From the NCBI GenBank assembly GCA_050122535.1, contig JASFIT010000023.1, forward strand, positions 1-21,131: a DNA stretch of 21,131 nt. Reading direction: 5' to 3'. Below, one piece after another: positions 13,989 to 20,984 of the stretch (position 1 is the first letter of the stretch; each line of letters opens with the position of its first letter). The notes beneath the pieces were generated by a model, which had not been told where the DNA came from, searched no databases, and saw only the letters and a program-made list of their open reading frames with translations. The translations under genes were made by a program, and so were the position numbers. Source of the stretch: JASFEQ01 sp050122535. Lineage in GTDB: Bacteria > Desulfobacterota > DSM-4660 > Desulfatiglandales > HGW-15.

Positions 13989-16505
13989 TCAGAAGAAATC
14001 TTCTTCATCTTCTTCTGGGTTCATCATTATGCTGCTCTCTGCGCCTTGCTTTTTTGCTCCAGGTCTCTTGGGGCCTTTCTTTGCAACCTCGATAGCTGCT
14101 GGACAGGGATTGTCACTCCCCAGCCTACCGCTCACAAGAGCGGCACCAAGGCCCAGCGGACCAAACAGCAGCATGCCGCCAAACGCCTTGCCCATGGTGA
14201 TTATGGTCTGGCTTGGATCCATGACGAACGCGGGATTTCTCAGTGTGCCGCCAAGTTTGAGGGGCTTGGCAAACTCTCCTATGCTCAAGCTGAGCTTGCC
14301 CACACCGCTGATGCCAACGCCTCTTTTTGGATAGGATCGCATTGTCAGATTCAGTTTTTCGGTCTTCAAATCGATTTCTCCATCCCCTATCAAGCTGGTT
14401 GCCTTGGTATCGAGCACCAATACTGTGTTGTCAGCAAGTCCTTGCTTGATATCGAATCGGCAGACAAAACAGTTTAACTCCGTGTAGTCTTGTCCGCTGG
14501 ATGAATCGAGCAACTTGCCTAGGCTGGACCCCACATCCGCGCCAAGCATGTCGATGTACGTATTATTCATCCGGCCATTTTCCATGACGAGGGTGATTTT
14601 ACCGTTTAGCGCAGCCATGAGTGCAGCAACGGACCGACCGTGCGCACGAATGTTCACATCCACATCCACTTTGCCCTCGAGGATATCGGTAACCTTCAGA
14701 TCCTTAAGCATCCGGCCGAGATCAGCATGATCGATTCTTAGCGCGGTGGCCACTATCGCCCCTTTTCTCCGTAGACGTAGGTCCAAGCGGCCCTTTAGAG
14801 TCCCGCCGCCCATGATGGATCTGACCTCCCTCACTCGCAGACGCCCGCTTTTGAGGAATATTTGGGCGCTAAGGTCCCTGAGCGGAAGCCGGGGTATCAG
14901 GAAACGCTTTGCTTTAATCATGATCTCCGCGTCAGCCCTTTTCAGCGTGTCCAGAGTCAACGGGTCAGATGAGAAGGCTTTCTTTTTTGCTGCTCCCTTT
15001 ACAGACCCCTTTGCGCCACGACTCCTTCTTTTTTTCTTTGATAAGAACGGTCGGAGGTCCAGTTTCCTAGAAGACAGCACTGCTGTCAGCCTCGGTCTCT
15101 TGCTATCCAGCCTTATGTCCACCGAACCACTAAGGTCGCTATTTCTCAGTGTACCCTTGAAATCTGAAAACTTGTACGTTTTGTGCCCCAGATCATTGAC
15201 CCGGCCAGAGGCCTTGAAGGGCCCTTTGAGGGGAATCGACAGTCCTAGAAGCTTCTCCAGGTTTGCCAGGTTCTTTCCCTGAACGTGGAATTTGAGGTCG
15301 AAATCGCGTTGGGCGAGAATATCATTTACGGTCCCGCTAAGCTTCAGTCTGGCCAACTTGGAATGGCCCACTTGCGCCTGGAAGTTCTGAACCATCAGCC
15401 TACCGTCGGTCTCTGTTAGTCTGCCCATCCCATGGAAGGGCCCTTTAAGATGCAGTCGCTTTCCGAGAAGCTTTTCCAGGCTTGTTAGATTCTTGCCCTT
15501 AATAGCGACCTTAAGATCAATCCCGCGTTTGGCCCGTGGGTCCTTTATCACGCCTACAACATCCACCTTGGCCAATGCCTCATTACCCATGTGTGCATCG
15601 AGGTTTTCGATAGTCAATTTGCCATTAAGGTCAGATACTTTCCCGGTCACCTTGAAGGGTCTCAGCTCGGGGACTTGGGTAATATTGATCAAATCGGTAA
15701 TGTCAGTGGTTGACTGCCCTTCAGTCTTCACGATGAAGGAAAAACCCTTGGCGTTCGCCACGTCCTTGATCACCCCCTCGGCGCTGACGGTAGCACGACC
15801 AGTCTTGGCCACCAAATTGAGTGGCCACGCTTTGTCTGGATCAGCTAATGAGGCCAGTGGTCCCAGCGTGCCCTTAACCTGGAACGACCTGCCCCCGTAA
15901 GCCCCCTTGACCATTATGGCGACGGGACTGTCACTATGGGCGGCGGCCGCACTAGCGCTTTCAAGGGTTACGCTGTAAGTTTTCCCGGATTGACCATCCT
16001 TGTAGATAAGACGACCCCTTTTAATCTGCAGCTGGTTTAGAGCAAAGAGCGGCAGTTCCCATTCTTCTGCCATCCCTGCCTTCTTCACTTCAGCAGCGGC
16101 CTTGCCCTTTTCTCCTTTAAGCCCTATGTTCCATCTGCCAGAATTGTCCCTCTCTAGTAAGATGTCAGGCTCCACCAAAATAAAACGCCGAATATCTATG
16201 TCTCCCCTAAGGAGCGGGAGTAGGGCCACCTGTAATTCCAGACGGTTGATCTTGACCAGCTCTGGTCTTGATCCCCAGGAGACATTCTCGAGATGCGCGT
16301 CCTCCACGGTCAGCGCTGGCCTGTACCCAATCTTGAGCTGGATGTTGCCGCTCAATGTCAATTCCCGCCCAGTTAGGTCCCAGAATGCCCTCGATATCCT
16401 CGGCTTTAGTTCATTGAAGTGGTAGCTGGATAGGATCAAATAGGCCAAGAAAGTCGATGCGGCGATCAGGAACAGGACTCCCTTTAAGATCAATTTCCTG
16501 GGCAC
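13989..16505 (-). CDS. AsmA-family envelope protein
   Basis: An 838-aa protein. One N-terminal signal-anchor helix (LILKGVLFLIAASTFLAYLIL) is followed by the AsmA opening (LTGRELTLSGNIQLKIGYRPALTVEDAHLENVSWGSRPELVKINRLELQVALLPLL). A long beta-rich periplasmic body follows. The C-terminus has the typical NGRMNNTYIDMLGADV..., VLDTKATSLIGDGEIDLKTEKLNL, GTLRNPAFVMDP and NPCPAAIE. AsmA-like proteins bridge the inner and outer membranes and are implicated in phospholipid transfer. An internal duplication is clear: GKNLTSLEKLLGKRLHLKGPF (337-357) and GKNLANLEKLLGLSIPLKGPF (410-430). A very basic patch (KKKRRSRGAKGSVKGAAKKK) lies near 495-515. The start is GTG 16505 with GGAGG 7 nt ahead. A promoter followed by a terminator-like hairpin lies about 300 nt upstream. 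Confidence 0.92.
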   Translation of the reverse strand: MPRKLILKGVLFLIAASTFLAYLILSSYHFNELKPRISRAFWDLTGRELTLSGNIQLKIGYRPALTVEDAHLENVSWGSRPELVKINRLELQVALLPLLRGDIDIRRFILVEPDILLERDNSGRWNIGLKGEKGKAAAEVKKAGMAEEWELPLFALNQLQIKRGRLIYKDGQSGKTYSVTLESASAAAAHSDSPVAIMVKGAYGGRSFQVKGTLGPLASLADPDKAWPLNLVAKTGRATVSAEGVIKDVANAKGFSFIVKTEGQSTTDITDLINITQVPELRPFKVTGKVSDLNGKLTIENLDAHMGNEALAKVDVVGVIKDPRAKRGIDLKVAIKGKNLTSLEKLLGKRLHLKGPFHGMGRLTETDGRLMVQNFQAQVGHSKLARLKLSGTVNDILAQRDFDLKFHVQGKNLANLEKLLGLSIPLKGPFKASGRVNDLGHKTYKFSDFKGTLRNSDLSGSVDIRLDSKRPRLTAVLSSRKLDLRPFLSKKKRRSRGAKGSVKGAAKKKAFSSDPLTLDTLKRADAEIMIKAKRFLIPRLPLRDLSAQIFLKSGRLRVREVRSIMGGGTLKGRLDLRLRRKGAIVATALRIDHADLGRMLKDLKVTDILEGKVDVDVNIRAHGRSVAALMAALNGKITLVMENGRMNNTYIDMLGADVGSSLGKLLDSSSGQDYTELNCFVCRFDIKQGLADNTVLVLDTKATSLIGDGEIDLKTEKLNLTMRSYPKRGVGISGVGKLSLSIGEFAKPLKLGGTLRNPAFVMDPSQTIITMGKAFGGMLLFGPLGLGAALVSGRLGSDNPCPAAIEVAKKGPKRPGAKKQGAESSIMMNPEEDEEDFF

Positions 16506-16726
16506 GCCACGTCCTCCATGATGATGAATCTTAGGACAAGATTATGGGTCAAAAGAATCACTCCCGCTTAGCAGTATGTTGGCTGAGAATTCTGCTTCAA
16601 GAAGAATATGGACAGCAGAAAACCCACTAAAGATCTCCTTAGCCCCGCAAGGGGGATCTCCGCCTTGTTCCAACAGGACTCCTCGACGAGCCGTTCGCTT
16701 CCGTGTTTTTCGACTCTACTCGAATC

Positions 16727-16750
16727 GTTGAGTTCATCGAGGGGCTCAAC
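16727..16750. repeat. Hairpin repeat upstream of asmA
   Basis: GTTGAG and CTCAAC form a 6-bp stem in a tract rich in TCGA and CTCGAG words (16676-16765), in the 453-nt gap 16506-16958. It is similar in style to the TTCGAC hairpin at 9207-9239. I see no gene in this gap. Confidence 0.4.
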
Positions 16751-16785
16751 TCGAGGCGCTTCGTGGTACTTCAGTGAAGGCGAAC

Positions 16786-16809
16786 AAAAAAAAGCCGACG
16801 TGAGTCGGT
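16786..16809 (-). terminator. Intrinsic terminator or attenuator
   Basis: On the minus strand ACCGAC-TCAC-GTCGGC forms a 6-bp stem with a GC core, followed directly by eight T (16786-16793). It can terminate the cupin gene (ends 16959). It also lies only about 20-40 nt after the start point of the promoter at 16833-16861, so it could attenuate transcription into asmA. Confidence 0.8.
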
Positions 16810-16832
16810 CATGGGTGCACTATATAGTTGAA

Positions 16833-16861
16833 ATTATAACAGAAAACAGCTTGTCGGTCAA
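16833..16861 (-). promoter_or_regulatory. Strong sigma70-type promoter reading toward asmA
   Basis: On the minus strand TTGACC (16856-16861) and a perfect TATAAT (16833-16838) are separated by exactly 17 bp. A 10-bp palindrome ACTATATAGT (16819-16828) covers the expected start site and could be an operator. Transcription would meet the 16786-16809 hairpin at once, then a roughly 280-nt leader before asmA. Confidence 0.7.
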
Positions 16862-16958
16862 TCTAAAAAAGGATGCGTGCGAGGGGAGAACTGATGGCTG
16901 GAGCTGAGACAAGACTCAGGAGAATTTGTTAAGCCTCTTCAACCAGATTAGGGGTAGC

Positions 16959-17432
16959 TTAAGCTAATTTCAACTCTTTAAGGATATCTTCATTGAATTC
17001 CCGGGCCGCTTCTGTTCCTTCTTCCGGTGCCCATTCTGCGAAGATCATACCGACCCATTCCACAAACGGCCCTTCCTTTATTTCATACAACACAGAGCCT
17101 TCCCGCAAGGCTATGAATGAGTGCCAAGTCTTTGGTGGAATCTCAACGCCGATCATTCCCTCTTGGCGATCTAACACAAAATGATCACTAATGCTTCCAT
17201 TATCATCAAACTCCACAATTACAACCCTGCCTTTTATAGCCAGGAATATCTCTGTCTTGTCAGGATCCTCATGTCTATGGGGTCGGAGGTATGAGTCTGG
17301 TTCAACGGCATTCAAGAAACGTTGAATGGGATCGCTATACCTCTTGTGGAAGTTGTGATTGCACCTTTTCCTTTTAGACGTTTTCGCCTTATCTGACGTC
17401 TCATTAATAATCTTATCCGTAATCTTCAGCAT
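16959..17432 (-). CDS. WbuC-family cupin metalloprotein
   Basis: A 157-aa single-domain cupin. Metal-binding residues visible are His52 and His54 in YLRPHRHEDPDKTEIFLAIKGRVVIVEFDDNG, Glu61, and His104 in IPPKTWHSFIALREGSVLYEIKEGPF. The N-terminal part (INETSDKAKTSKRKRCNHNFHKRYSDPIQRFLNAVEPDSY) matches the WbuC layout, in which Asn-His-Asn is followed by the RxL.A.EP segment. WbuC-type proteins are often found in O-antigen clusters, but their reaction is not settled. No polysaccharide genes are nearby, so the role here is open. ATG 17432 has GGGGAG about 10 nt ahead. A strong terminator follows about 150 nt downstream. Confidence 0.85.
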   Translation of the reverse strand: MLKITDKIINETSDKAKTSKRKRCNHNFHKRYSDPIQRFLNAVEPDSYLRPHRHEDPDKTEIFLAIKGRVVIVEFDDNGSISDHFVLDRQEGMIGVEIPPKTWHSFIALREGSVLYEIKEGPFVEWVGMIFAEWAPEEGTEAAREFNEDILKELKLA

Positions 17433-17692
17433 TGTTTAATGCTCCCCGAGTATTGAAAATCGGAAAAATGAAGAGCCTGGGGCACGAGAACGTCCTCCCC
17501 CTATCCCTCTCTGGCCACTTCAGAGATCTCTGAAAATTCCTGCTCAAGGATATGACGATGCCTGGAGACTCCCACAGTAGAGGAGAAGACTCCGAAAAAC
17601 ATTAAGTAAGAGACAGCATCACGGGCTGGAAAGACCCTGAAGATTTGATTGGTAAGCCATCTGCTAAGGCCGATTGGGGGGGCTGTGGATGC

Positions 17693-17950
17693 CTACTCCG
17701 ATTTCTTGGTGATAAATCTTCTGTATCTCAGGTTTTCAAATTCTCCGGAGAGGCTTTCCTCTAGTTCTTCTACTAAAAACCGCAAATAGGGGTAACTGTC
17801 TTTCACACCATGGATATCCAATGCATCTATAGACTTACCCATTTCGTCTAAAGTCTTATTCAATTCTTTTATAATATCAAACTCCACATCCACTTCAGTA
17901 CTGGAACTGAAAGACGATACCATGCCACTCTCGTTTTTCTTTTTTCTCAT
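17693..17950 (-). CDS. Small hypothetical protein
   Basis: An 85-aa acidic, helical protein that I do not recognise. The N-terminus is basic (MRKKKNESG), followed by a Ser-rich stretch, then EFDIIKELNKTLDEMGKSIDALDIHGVKDSYPYLRFLVEELEESLSGEFENLRYRRFITKK, which looks like two amphipathic helices. ATG 17950 has only a weak ribosome site; ATG at residue 10 is an alternative. It stands alone: the 260-nt gap 17433-17692 to the cupin gene shows nothing I can name. Confidence 0.5.
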   Translation of the reverse strand: MRKKKNESGMVSSFSSSTEVDVEFDIIKELNKTLDEMGKSIDALDIHGVKDSYPYLRFLVEELEESLSGEFENLRYRRFITKKSE

Positions 17951-18100
17951 AGGGAAGTCTCCCTACTTTCAAAAGTGGACAGTGTTTTCAGGAACACTCT
18001 CGTATGCTTTCTTAAAGAGTAGCGGATTCACGGCCTTTTATCAAGGACTTGTTTCGCCCCCTAAAAGACTTTCTAGGGCTCTTCATCATCGTCCACCTGG

Positions 18101-18139
18101 AAAAGAAAAGGGGTCGCAACCCATTGGATCGCGACCCCT
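18101..18139 (-). terminator. Intrinsic terminator downstream of the zinc-ribbon gene
   Basis: AGGGGTCGC (18109-18117) and GCGACCCCT (18131-18139) make a perfect 9-bp stem with a 13-nt loop. On the minus strand it is followed by TTTTCTTTT. It is the only strong terminator between the zinc-ribbon gene and the gene ending at 17693. Confidence 0.75.
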
Positions 18140-18149
18140 CGATTATTCC

Positions 18150-18172
18150 GTTGGAGGCGGCAACCGGATTCG
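18150..18172 (-). repeat. tRNA-Cys 3'-end fragment, att-like direct repeat (distal copy)
   Basis: These 23 bp are identical to 19493-19515, the 3' part of the intact tRNA-Cys gene from the T-loop through the acceptor strand and CCA plus 2 nt. Identity stops on both sides. This is the pattern left when an element integrates at a tRNA 3' end. Confidence 0.75.
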
Positions 18173-18351
18173 CAGAAGTACATAGGGTAATTCGTGATAA
18201 GAATCCGCGTTTTCAGTTAACCTGCGCGGGGCATATCAAATCCCATAGCTTGTGGCTACGCGAAGCATGCCTAATTCCCATGTTTCTTGTCACAGACTAG
18301 ACTTTAGGAAAAATGCGCTTAGATAAATTAAATAGGAAAAAGAGGGTGACC

Positions 18352-18558
18352 CTAATCTAACCTAGTCAAAACAACCTTAGTCTTAGACGAATCCTCCGAA
18401 TATTCAAGCCTACCCTTCTTTTCTTTTTCTTGGCATTCAGGGCATTTTGGCCCAAGTGCGAAGAATCGCCACCCAAGCACAGCCAATGTATCCGCTTTAC
18501 ATATAACATTGCGATGGCATTCGATGCAGTGCCATTTTTCTGCTTTCACCTGTTCCAT
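18352..18558 (-). CDS. Small zinc-ribbon protein
   Basis: A 68-aa protein when started at ATG 18558, which has AAAGGAG 5 nt upstream; the ATG at 18576 lacks a site. Cys pairs C11-x2-C14 (HCIECHRNVIC) and C39-x2-C42 (PKCPECQ) would hold one zinc; between them is a hydrophobic LAVLGWRFFALG. The tail is Lys/Glu-rich and polar. Proteins of this size and form are often adaptors or nucleic-acid-binding, but I cannot assign a function. It is the only credible protein gene inside the tRNA-Cys-bounded segment. The structured unit at 18609-18700 lies directly upstream and could be its leader. The terminator at 18101-18139 lies downstream. Confidence 0.7.
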   Translation of the reverse strand: MEQVKAEKWHCIECHRNVICKADTLAVLGWRFFALGPKCPECQEKEKKGRLEYSEDSSKTKVVLTRLD

Positions 18559-18608
18559 TTGCACTCCTTTTCGCATGCGTGAGCATACGCCAATACGTTG
18601 GAATCCCG

Positions 18609-18700
18609 AAAAGTTAAGCCCCTGAGATTTTCAATGTTGAATCAGGAGGTAAGGAAGACCCAGGGGCTTAGGAGGAAAGAGTAATTAGCTCCTCCTGCTA
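18609..18700 (-). ncRNA. Structured RNA unit C (putative sRNA or leader of the zinc-ribbon gene)
   Basis: On the minus strand AGGAGG/CCTCCT (18670-18696) forms a hairpin, then a perfect 10-bp stem TAAGCCCCTG/CAGGGGCTTA (18615-18624 with 18661-18670) closes a 36-nt loop containing CTTCCTTACCTCCTG, followed by ACTTTTC. Its linker (AATTACTCTTTCCTCC) resembles that of unit B (AATTACCCCTCCTTTCCC). It lies 50 nt ahead of the zinc-ribbon start, so it could be either a free RNA or an attenuating leader. Confidence 0.45.
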
Positions 18701-18734
18701 GGTATTGAGCAAAGATAATGCCAGACCCATCATC

Positions 18735-18780
18735 AAAAAAACTTCCCTGATTTTAAGGACTTAAAATTGCATTGAGGGAG
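18735..18780 (-). terminator. Intrinsic terminator (unit F)
   Basis: On the minus strand CTCCCT...AGGGAAG encloses AATTTTAAG/CTTAAAAT and is followed by seven T (18735-18741). Upstream, CATAC/GTATG (18842-18856) makes a small hairpin, so a short RNA of about 110 nt could end here. I found no convincing promoter for it. Confidence 0.65.
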
Positions 18781-18859
18781 CAGATATGAAACGAGATACC
18801 TATTTCAGGGTAATTGAATTCCACTTATTGGTAGGAGTTTACATACTGAGCGTATGGGC

Positions 18860-18995
18860 AAAAAAAACCCCTGAACCCAAAGGTCTGTATACGAAAGGGG
18901 TAAGTTCAGGGGCGGCACGAAGCTGTTCCTAACAGGCCAGACAACCCCCACTTTCTCACGAACAGCAGCAACTTCGTGCAATTCAGCTTAAGCAG
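18860..18995 (-). ncRNA. Putative small RNA D, complete unit with promoter and terminator
   Basis: On the minus strand hairpin 1 pairs GCACGAAG (18915-18922) plus CTGTTC with GAACAG plus CTTCGTGC (18972-18979): 8 and 6 bp with a 6-nt bulge. Hairpin 2 is CCCCTGAAC/GTTCAGGGG (18868-18876 with 18904-18912, perfect 9 bp), followed by a run of eight T (18860-18867). A promoter-like TTGACC-17-TATTTA with extended TGA lies at 19002-19030. Predicted length is about 135 nt. No ORF covers it. Confidence 0.6.
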
Positions 18996-19001
18996 CATGA
19001 A

Positions 19002-19030
19002 TAAATATCACGTTCTGCTATCAGGGTCAA
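19002..19030 (-). promoter_or_regulatory. Candidate promoter of small RNA D
   Basis: On the minus strand TTGACC (19025-19030) and TATTTA (19002-19007) are 17 bp apart, with TG one base before the -10 (extended -10). Predicted start is about 18995, just ahead of hairpin 1. Confidence 0.5.
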
Positions 19031-19041
19031 ATTTTTTGTGC

Positions 19042-19214
19042 AAAAAAATGCCCCTGAGAGCCCTGCAAAAGGGGAATCTAAGAAATCCCAGTAGTAGGTA
19101 CCAATGAAGACCCCCTTGAGTGGAAGTCGGGGTCACCCAAGGGGGGAAAGGAGGGGTAATTGCTCTTTGAGGTTGAGTTTCGATTCTAGTGGCAGGTTCA
19201 GGACTCAAAGGGAA
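19042..19214 (-). ncRNA. Putative small RNA B/E (homologue of 2394-2490)
   Basis: On the minus strand CCCTTTGAG/CTCAAAGAG (19204-19212 with 19163-19171) forms the upper stem, with CACTAGAATC in its loop. Then comes a linker AATTACCCCTCCTTTC, a 12-bp GC hairpin (19111-19122 with 19134-19145, one mismatch; loop ACCCCGACTTC), and finally CCCCT/AGGGG with seven T (19042-19074). The loop and linker match the 2394-2490 element closely. Confidence 0.5.
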
Positions 19215-19454
19215 CCACATCCATCGGTGCATTTTGAAGCACCAGTTTACTTTAAACAAGATCTATCCGCGTAATGCAATGGGGTGAAGACTGTATTTTT
19301 GAATGAAAAACACAGTATTTTTGCCTATCGCAGATAAGGCCATTGCCGAAAAGGGGCGGCCAACTTCTTTTCAGAACGGTGAACGGTGAGGATGCTGGCA
19401 GGTTATGAGATGCCATTTCTGGGACAGATGGCTGCAAAATGGTACCAACCAATG

Positions 19455-19484
19455 AAAAAGGAGTTACCCGTGTTGACTAACCCC
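19455..19484 (-). terminator. Terminator of the pgsA-tRNA operon
   Basis: On the minus strand GGGGTTA (19478-19484) pairs with TAACTCC (19460-19466, one G-U), followed by five T (19455-19459), 11 nt beyond the tRNA-Cys CCA. Confidence 0.65.
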
Positions 19485-19494
19485 TTTAAATTGT

Positions 19495-19570
19495 TGGAGG
19501 CGGCAACCGGATTCGAACCGGTGAATAACGGTTTTGCAGACCGCTGCCTTAGCCACTTGGCTATGCCGCC
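19495..19570 (-). tRNA. tRNA-Cys (GCA)
   Basis: Full cloverleaf on the minus strand: acceptor GGCGGCA/TGCCGCC, D-arm AGCCAAGTGGCTAAGGC, anticodon loop CTGCAAA (GCA), T-arm ending CCGGTTCGAATCCGG, discriminator U and encoded CCA. Its 3' 23 bp are duplicated at 18150-18172. The order pgsA, tRNA-Gly, tRNA-Cys matches E. coli pgsA-glyW-cysT-leuZ, but no tRNA-Leu follows here. Confidence 0.97.
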
Positions 19571-19587
19571 TGAAGTATTTCATATTC

Positions 19588-19663
19588 TGGAGCGGGAAAC
19601 GGGATTTGAACCCGCGACAACCACGTTGGCAACGTGGGGCTCTACCAGCTGAGCTATTCCCGC
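19588..19663 (-). tRNA. tRNA-Gly (GCC)
   Basis: Full cloverleaf on the minus strand: acceptor GCGGGAA/TTCCCGC, D-arm AGCTCAGCTGGTAGAGC, anticodon loop TTGCCAA (GCC), T-arm CGGGTTCAAATCCCG, discriminator U and encoded CCA. It is separated by 17 nt from tRNA-Cys and is presumably co-transcribed with pgsA. Confidence 0.97.
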
Positions 19664-19762
19664 ACAAGTTTTTTCATTCTATAGTGTGAGAATCATTTGT
19701 CAACGAAAAATCAGGGGCTTTCCCCTTCCGAGCTTACTCTCGCAACTGCGCTCTTTTTGCCC

Positions 19763-20344
19763 CTATTCTCTCCCTCTTTTGGGGAAAATTACCCGATGAA
19801 AATGGCGAAAATATGCCCATCCTGACCAGAGGGTAAAAAAGAGTGCAATCCAGAGGAAGATCATCCCCACCTTATGGAAATCAATCTTGAAATATTCATA
19901 ATGGAGACAGAGACCTATTGTGGCAGTTACTTGAAGCGCGGTCTTATATTTTCCCAGTGCGCTCGCTTGGATCACCACTCCTCTATTGACCGCAATACTT
20001 CTCAATCCTGTCACAGCTATCTCTCTGGCGATGATGAGCATCACTATCCAAGCGGGGATTCGGTCCAAGGGGATCAGCATAACCATTGTAACGGAAACAA
20101 GAATTTTGTCTGCCAGTGGATCAAGCAGTTTACCTAATGTGGTGATTTCGCCATATCTTCTTGCAAAGAAACCATCTAAGAAATCTGTTACAAAGCCTAA
20201 TCCAAAAAACAGGGCTGCCAGGGAACTGCCTAATCTCCCGGGATCTCTTAAGCATATAACCACGAGTGGAATACAGAGCAACCTGAGGATGGTCAGGGTG
20301 TTGGGTAAATTAAATATCACCTCGCCCTCACGATCCTTCTTCAT
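19763..20344 (-). CDS. pgsA: CDP-diacylglycerol-glycerol-3-phosphate 3-phosphatidyltransferase
   Basis: A 193-aa inner-membrane enzyme with four or more hydrophobic helices. It has the complete CDP-alcohol phosphotransferase signature D54-x2-D57-G58-x2-A61-R62-x8-G71-x3-D75-x3-D79 (DFLDGFFARRYGEITTLGKLLDPLADK). It makes phosphatidylglycerophosphate, the first committed step to phosphatidylglycerol and cardiolipin. The N-terminal NLPNTLTILRLLCIPLVV is typical. ATG 20344 has GGAGG 4 nt ahead. It lies 53 nt downstream of the lytic transglycosylase gene and 99 nt upstream of tRNA-Gly on the same strand, a gene order shared with many proteobacteria. Confidence 0.96.
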   Translation of the reverse strand: MKKDREGEVIFNLPNTLTILRLLCIPLVVICLRDPGRLGSSLAALFFGLGFVTDFLDGFFARRYGEITTLGKLLDPLADKILVSVTMVMLIPLDRIPAWIVMLIIAREIAVTGLRSIAVNRGVVIQASALGKYKTALQVTATIGLCLHYEYFKIDFHKVGMIFLWIALFFTLWSGWAYFRHFHRVIFPKRGRE

Positions 20345-20397
20345 ACACCCTCCGTTCTAAGACCAAAGCCCGCTGCCATCCATGTTTTCGCTGCCCA

Positions 20398-20982
20398 TTA
20401 TTTTGATCCAGACTTATACTCCTCATAATAATCCATCACCTTTGCAACGAAAGATTTTGTTTCAGGAAACGGAGGCACACCACCATAGCTCTCCACCGCT
20501 TCCGGGCCAGCATTGTAGGCAGCAAGGGCCAGGATTTTATCGTTCTTAAAGCGCTCCAGGAGAAGACTAAAATAACGGGTTCCCCCAAAGATATTCTCTT
20601 CCGGACTAAAAGGGTTCGCCACTTGCATGGCATTCGCCGTGTCAGGCATGAGTTGCATCAACCCCTGAGCTCCTTTGTTTGACACCGCTCTATTGTCGAA
20701 ATCCGATTCAGCCTTGATCAGCGCCTTGACCAGCGATGGCTCTACCTTAAACCTCCGACCCGCCTGCACAATAATCCCCTCGTATTCTTTTATGTATTGG
20801 GATGCCTTCTTTTTGGGAGTCCGGAGGTAGAGTTTGTAGCCCGTGTCTTTCTTGATATCGGCGAAGTGCCAGACGCCGTCTTTGTCCTGATAACGATAAA
20901 TATCTGCTGAGGACAGAGCAGAAAATCCTAAAATAAGAGATAACCCGATGGCACAGGAGACCGCTTGTCTCATGGCAGACAT
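20398..20982 (-). CDS. Lytic transglycosylase (SLT domain) with N-terminal DUF4124-like segment
   Basis: A 194-aa exported protein. The signal peptide (AVSCAIGLSLILGFSALSSA) is followed by a DUF4124-like strand motif IYRYQDKDGVWHFADI. The SLT domain then has the catalytic glutamate E92 in VKALIKAESDFDNRAVSNKGAQGLMQLMP, NIFGGTRYFSLLLERF, and LALAAYNAGPEAVESYGGVPPFPETKSFVAKVMDYYEEY. It cleaves the MurNAc-GlcNAc bond of peptidoglycan in the periplasm, forming 1,6-anhydroMurNAc. I chose ATG 20982, 2 nt after the upstream stop; a TTG at 21003 overlaps that gene. It is tightly packed with the aldolase gene and pgsA. Confidence 0.93.
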   Translation of the reverse strand: MSAMRQAVSCAIGLSLILGFSALSSADIYRYQDKDGVWHFADIKKDTGYKLYLRTPKKKASQYIKEYEGIIVQAGRRFKVEPSLVKALIKAESDFDNRAVSNKGAQGLMQLMPDTANAMQVANPFSPEENIFGGTRYFSLLLERFKNDKILALAAYNAGPEAVESYGGVPPFPETKSFVAKVMDYYEEYKSGSK

Positions 20983-20984
20983 GC

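Larger units (their letters stand above)
18173..19492. mobile_element. Putative minimal element integrated at tRNA-Cys
   Basis: The segment lies between the 23-bp tRNA-Cys repeats, in the correct geometry: intact tRNA at one end, 3' fragment at the other, cargo on the 3' side of the tRNA. Contents are a 68-aa zinc-ribbon gene and a run of structured, terminator-ended units, all on the minus strand. There is no integrase, so it would be non-autonomous or a deletion remnant. The tRNA-operon terminator-like hairpin at 19455-19484 lies inside this interval, which the element may have brought with it. Confidence 0.45.

Noticed and set aside
14746..15282. 178-aa plus-strand open frame
   Set aside because: Antisense shadow within asmA, Arg/Leu/Ser-rich as expected for reverse reading.
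16608..16907. 99-aa plus-strand open frame upstream of asmA
   Set aside because: It runs through the hairpin repeat, the terminator and the promoter of the opposite strand, and has no ribosome site.
18600..19260. CRISPR array or retron in the island
   Set aside because: The hairpin units are not identical, there are no regular spacers, and no cas or reverse-transcriptase gene is present.
19008..19452. Small minus-strand open frames (83 and 66 aa) in the island
   Set aside because: They cover the structured RNA-like units and the tRNA-operon terminator, and lack ribosome sites and protein-like composition.
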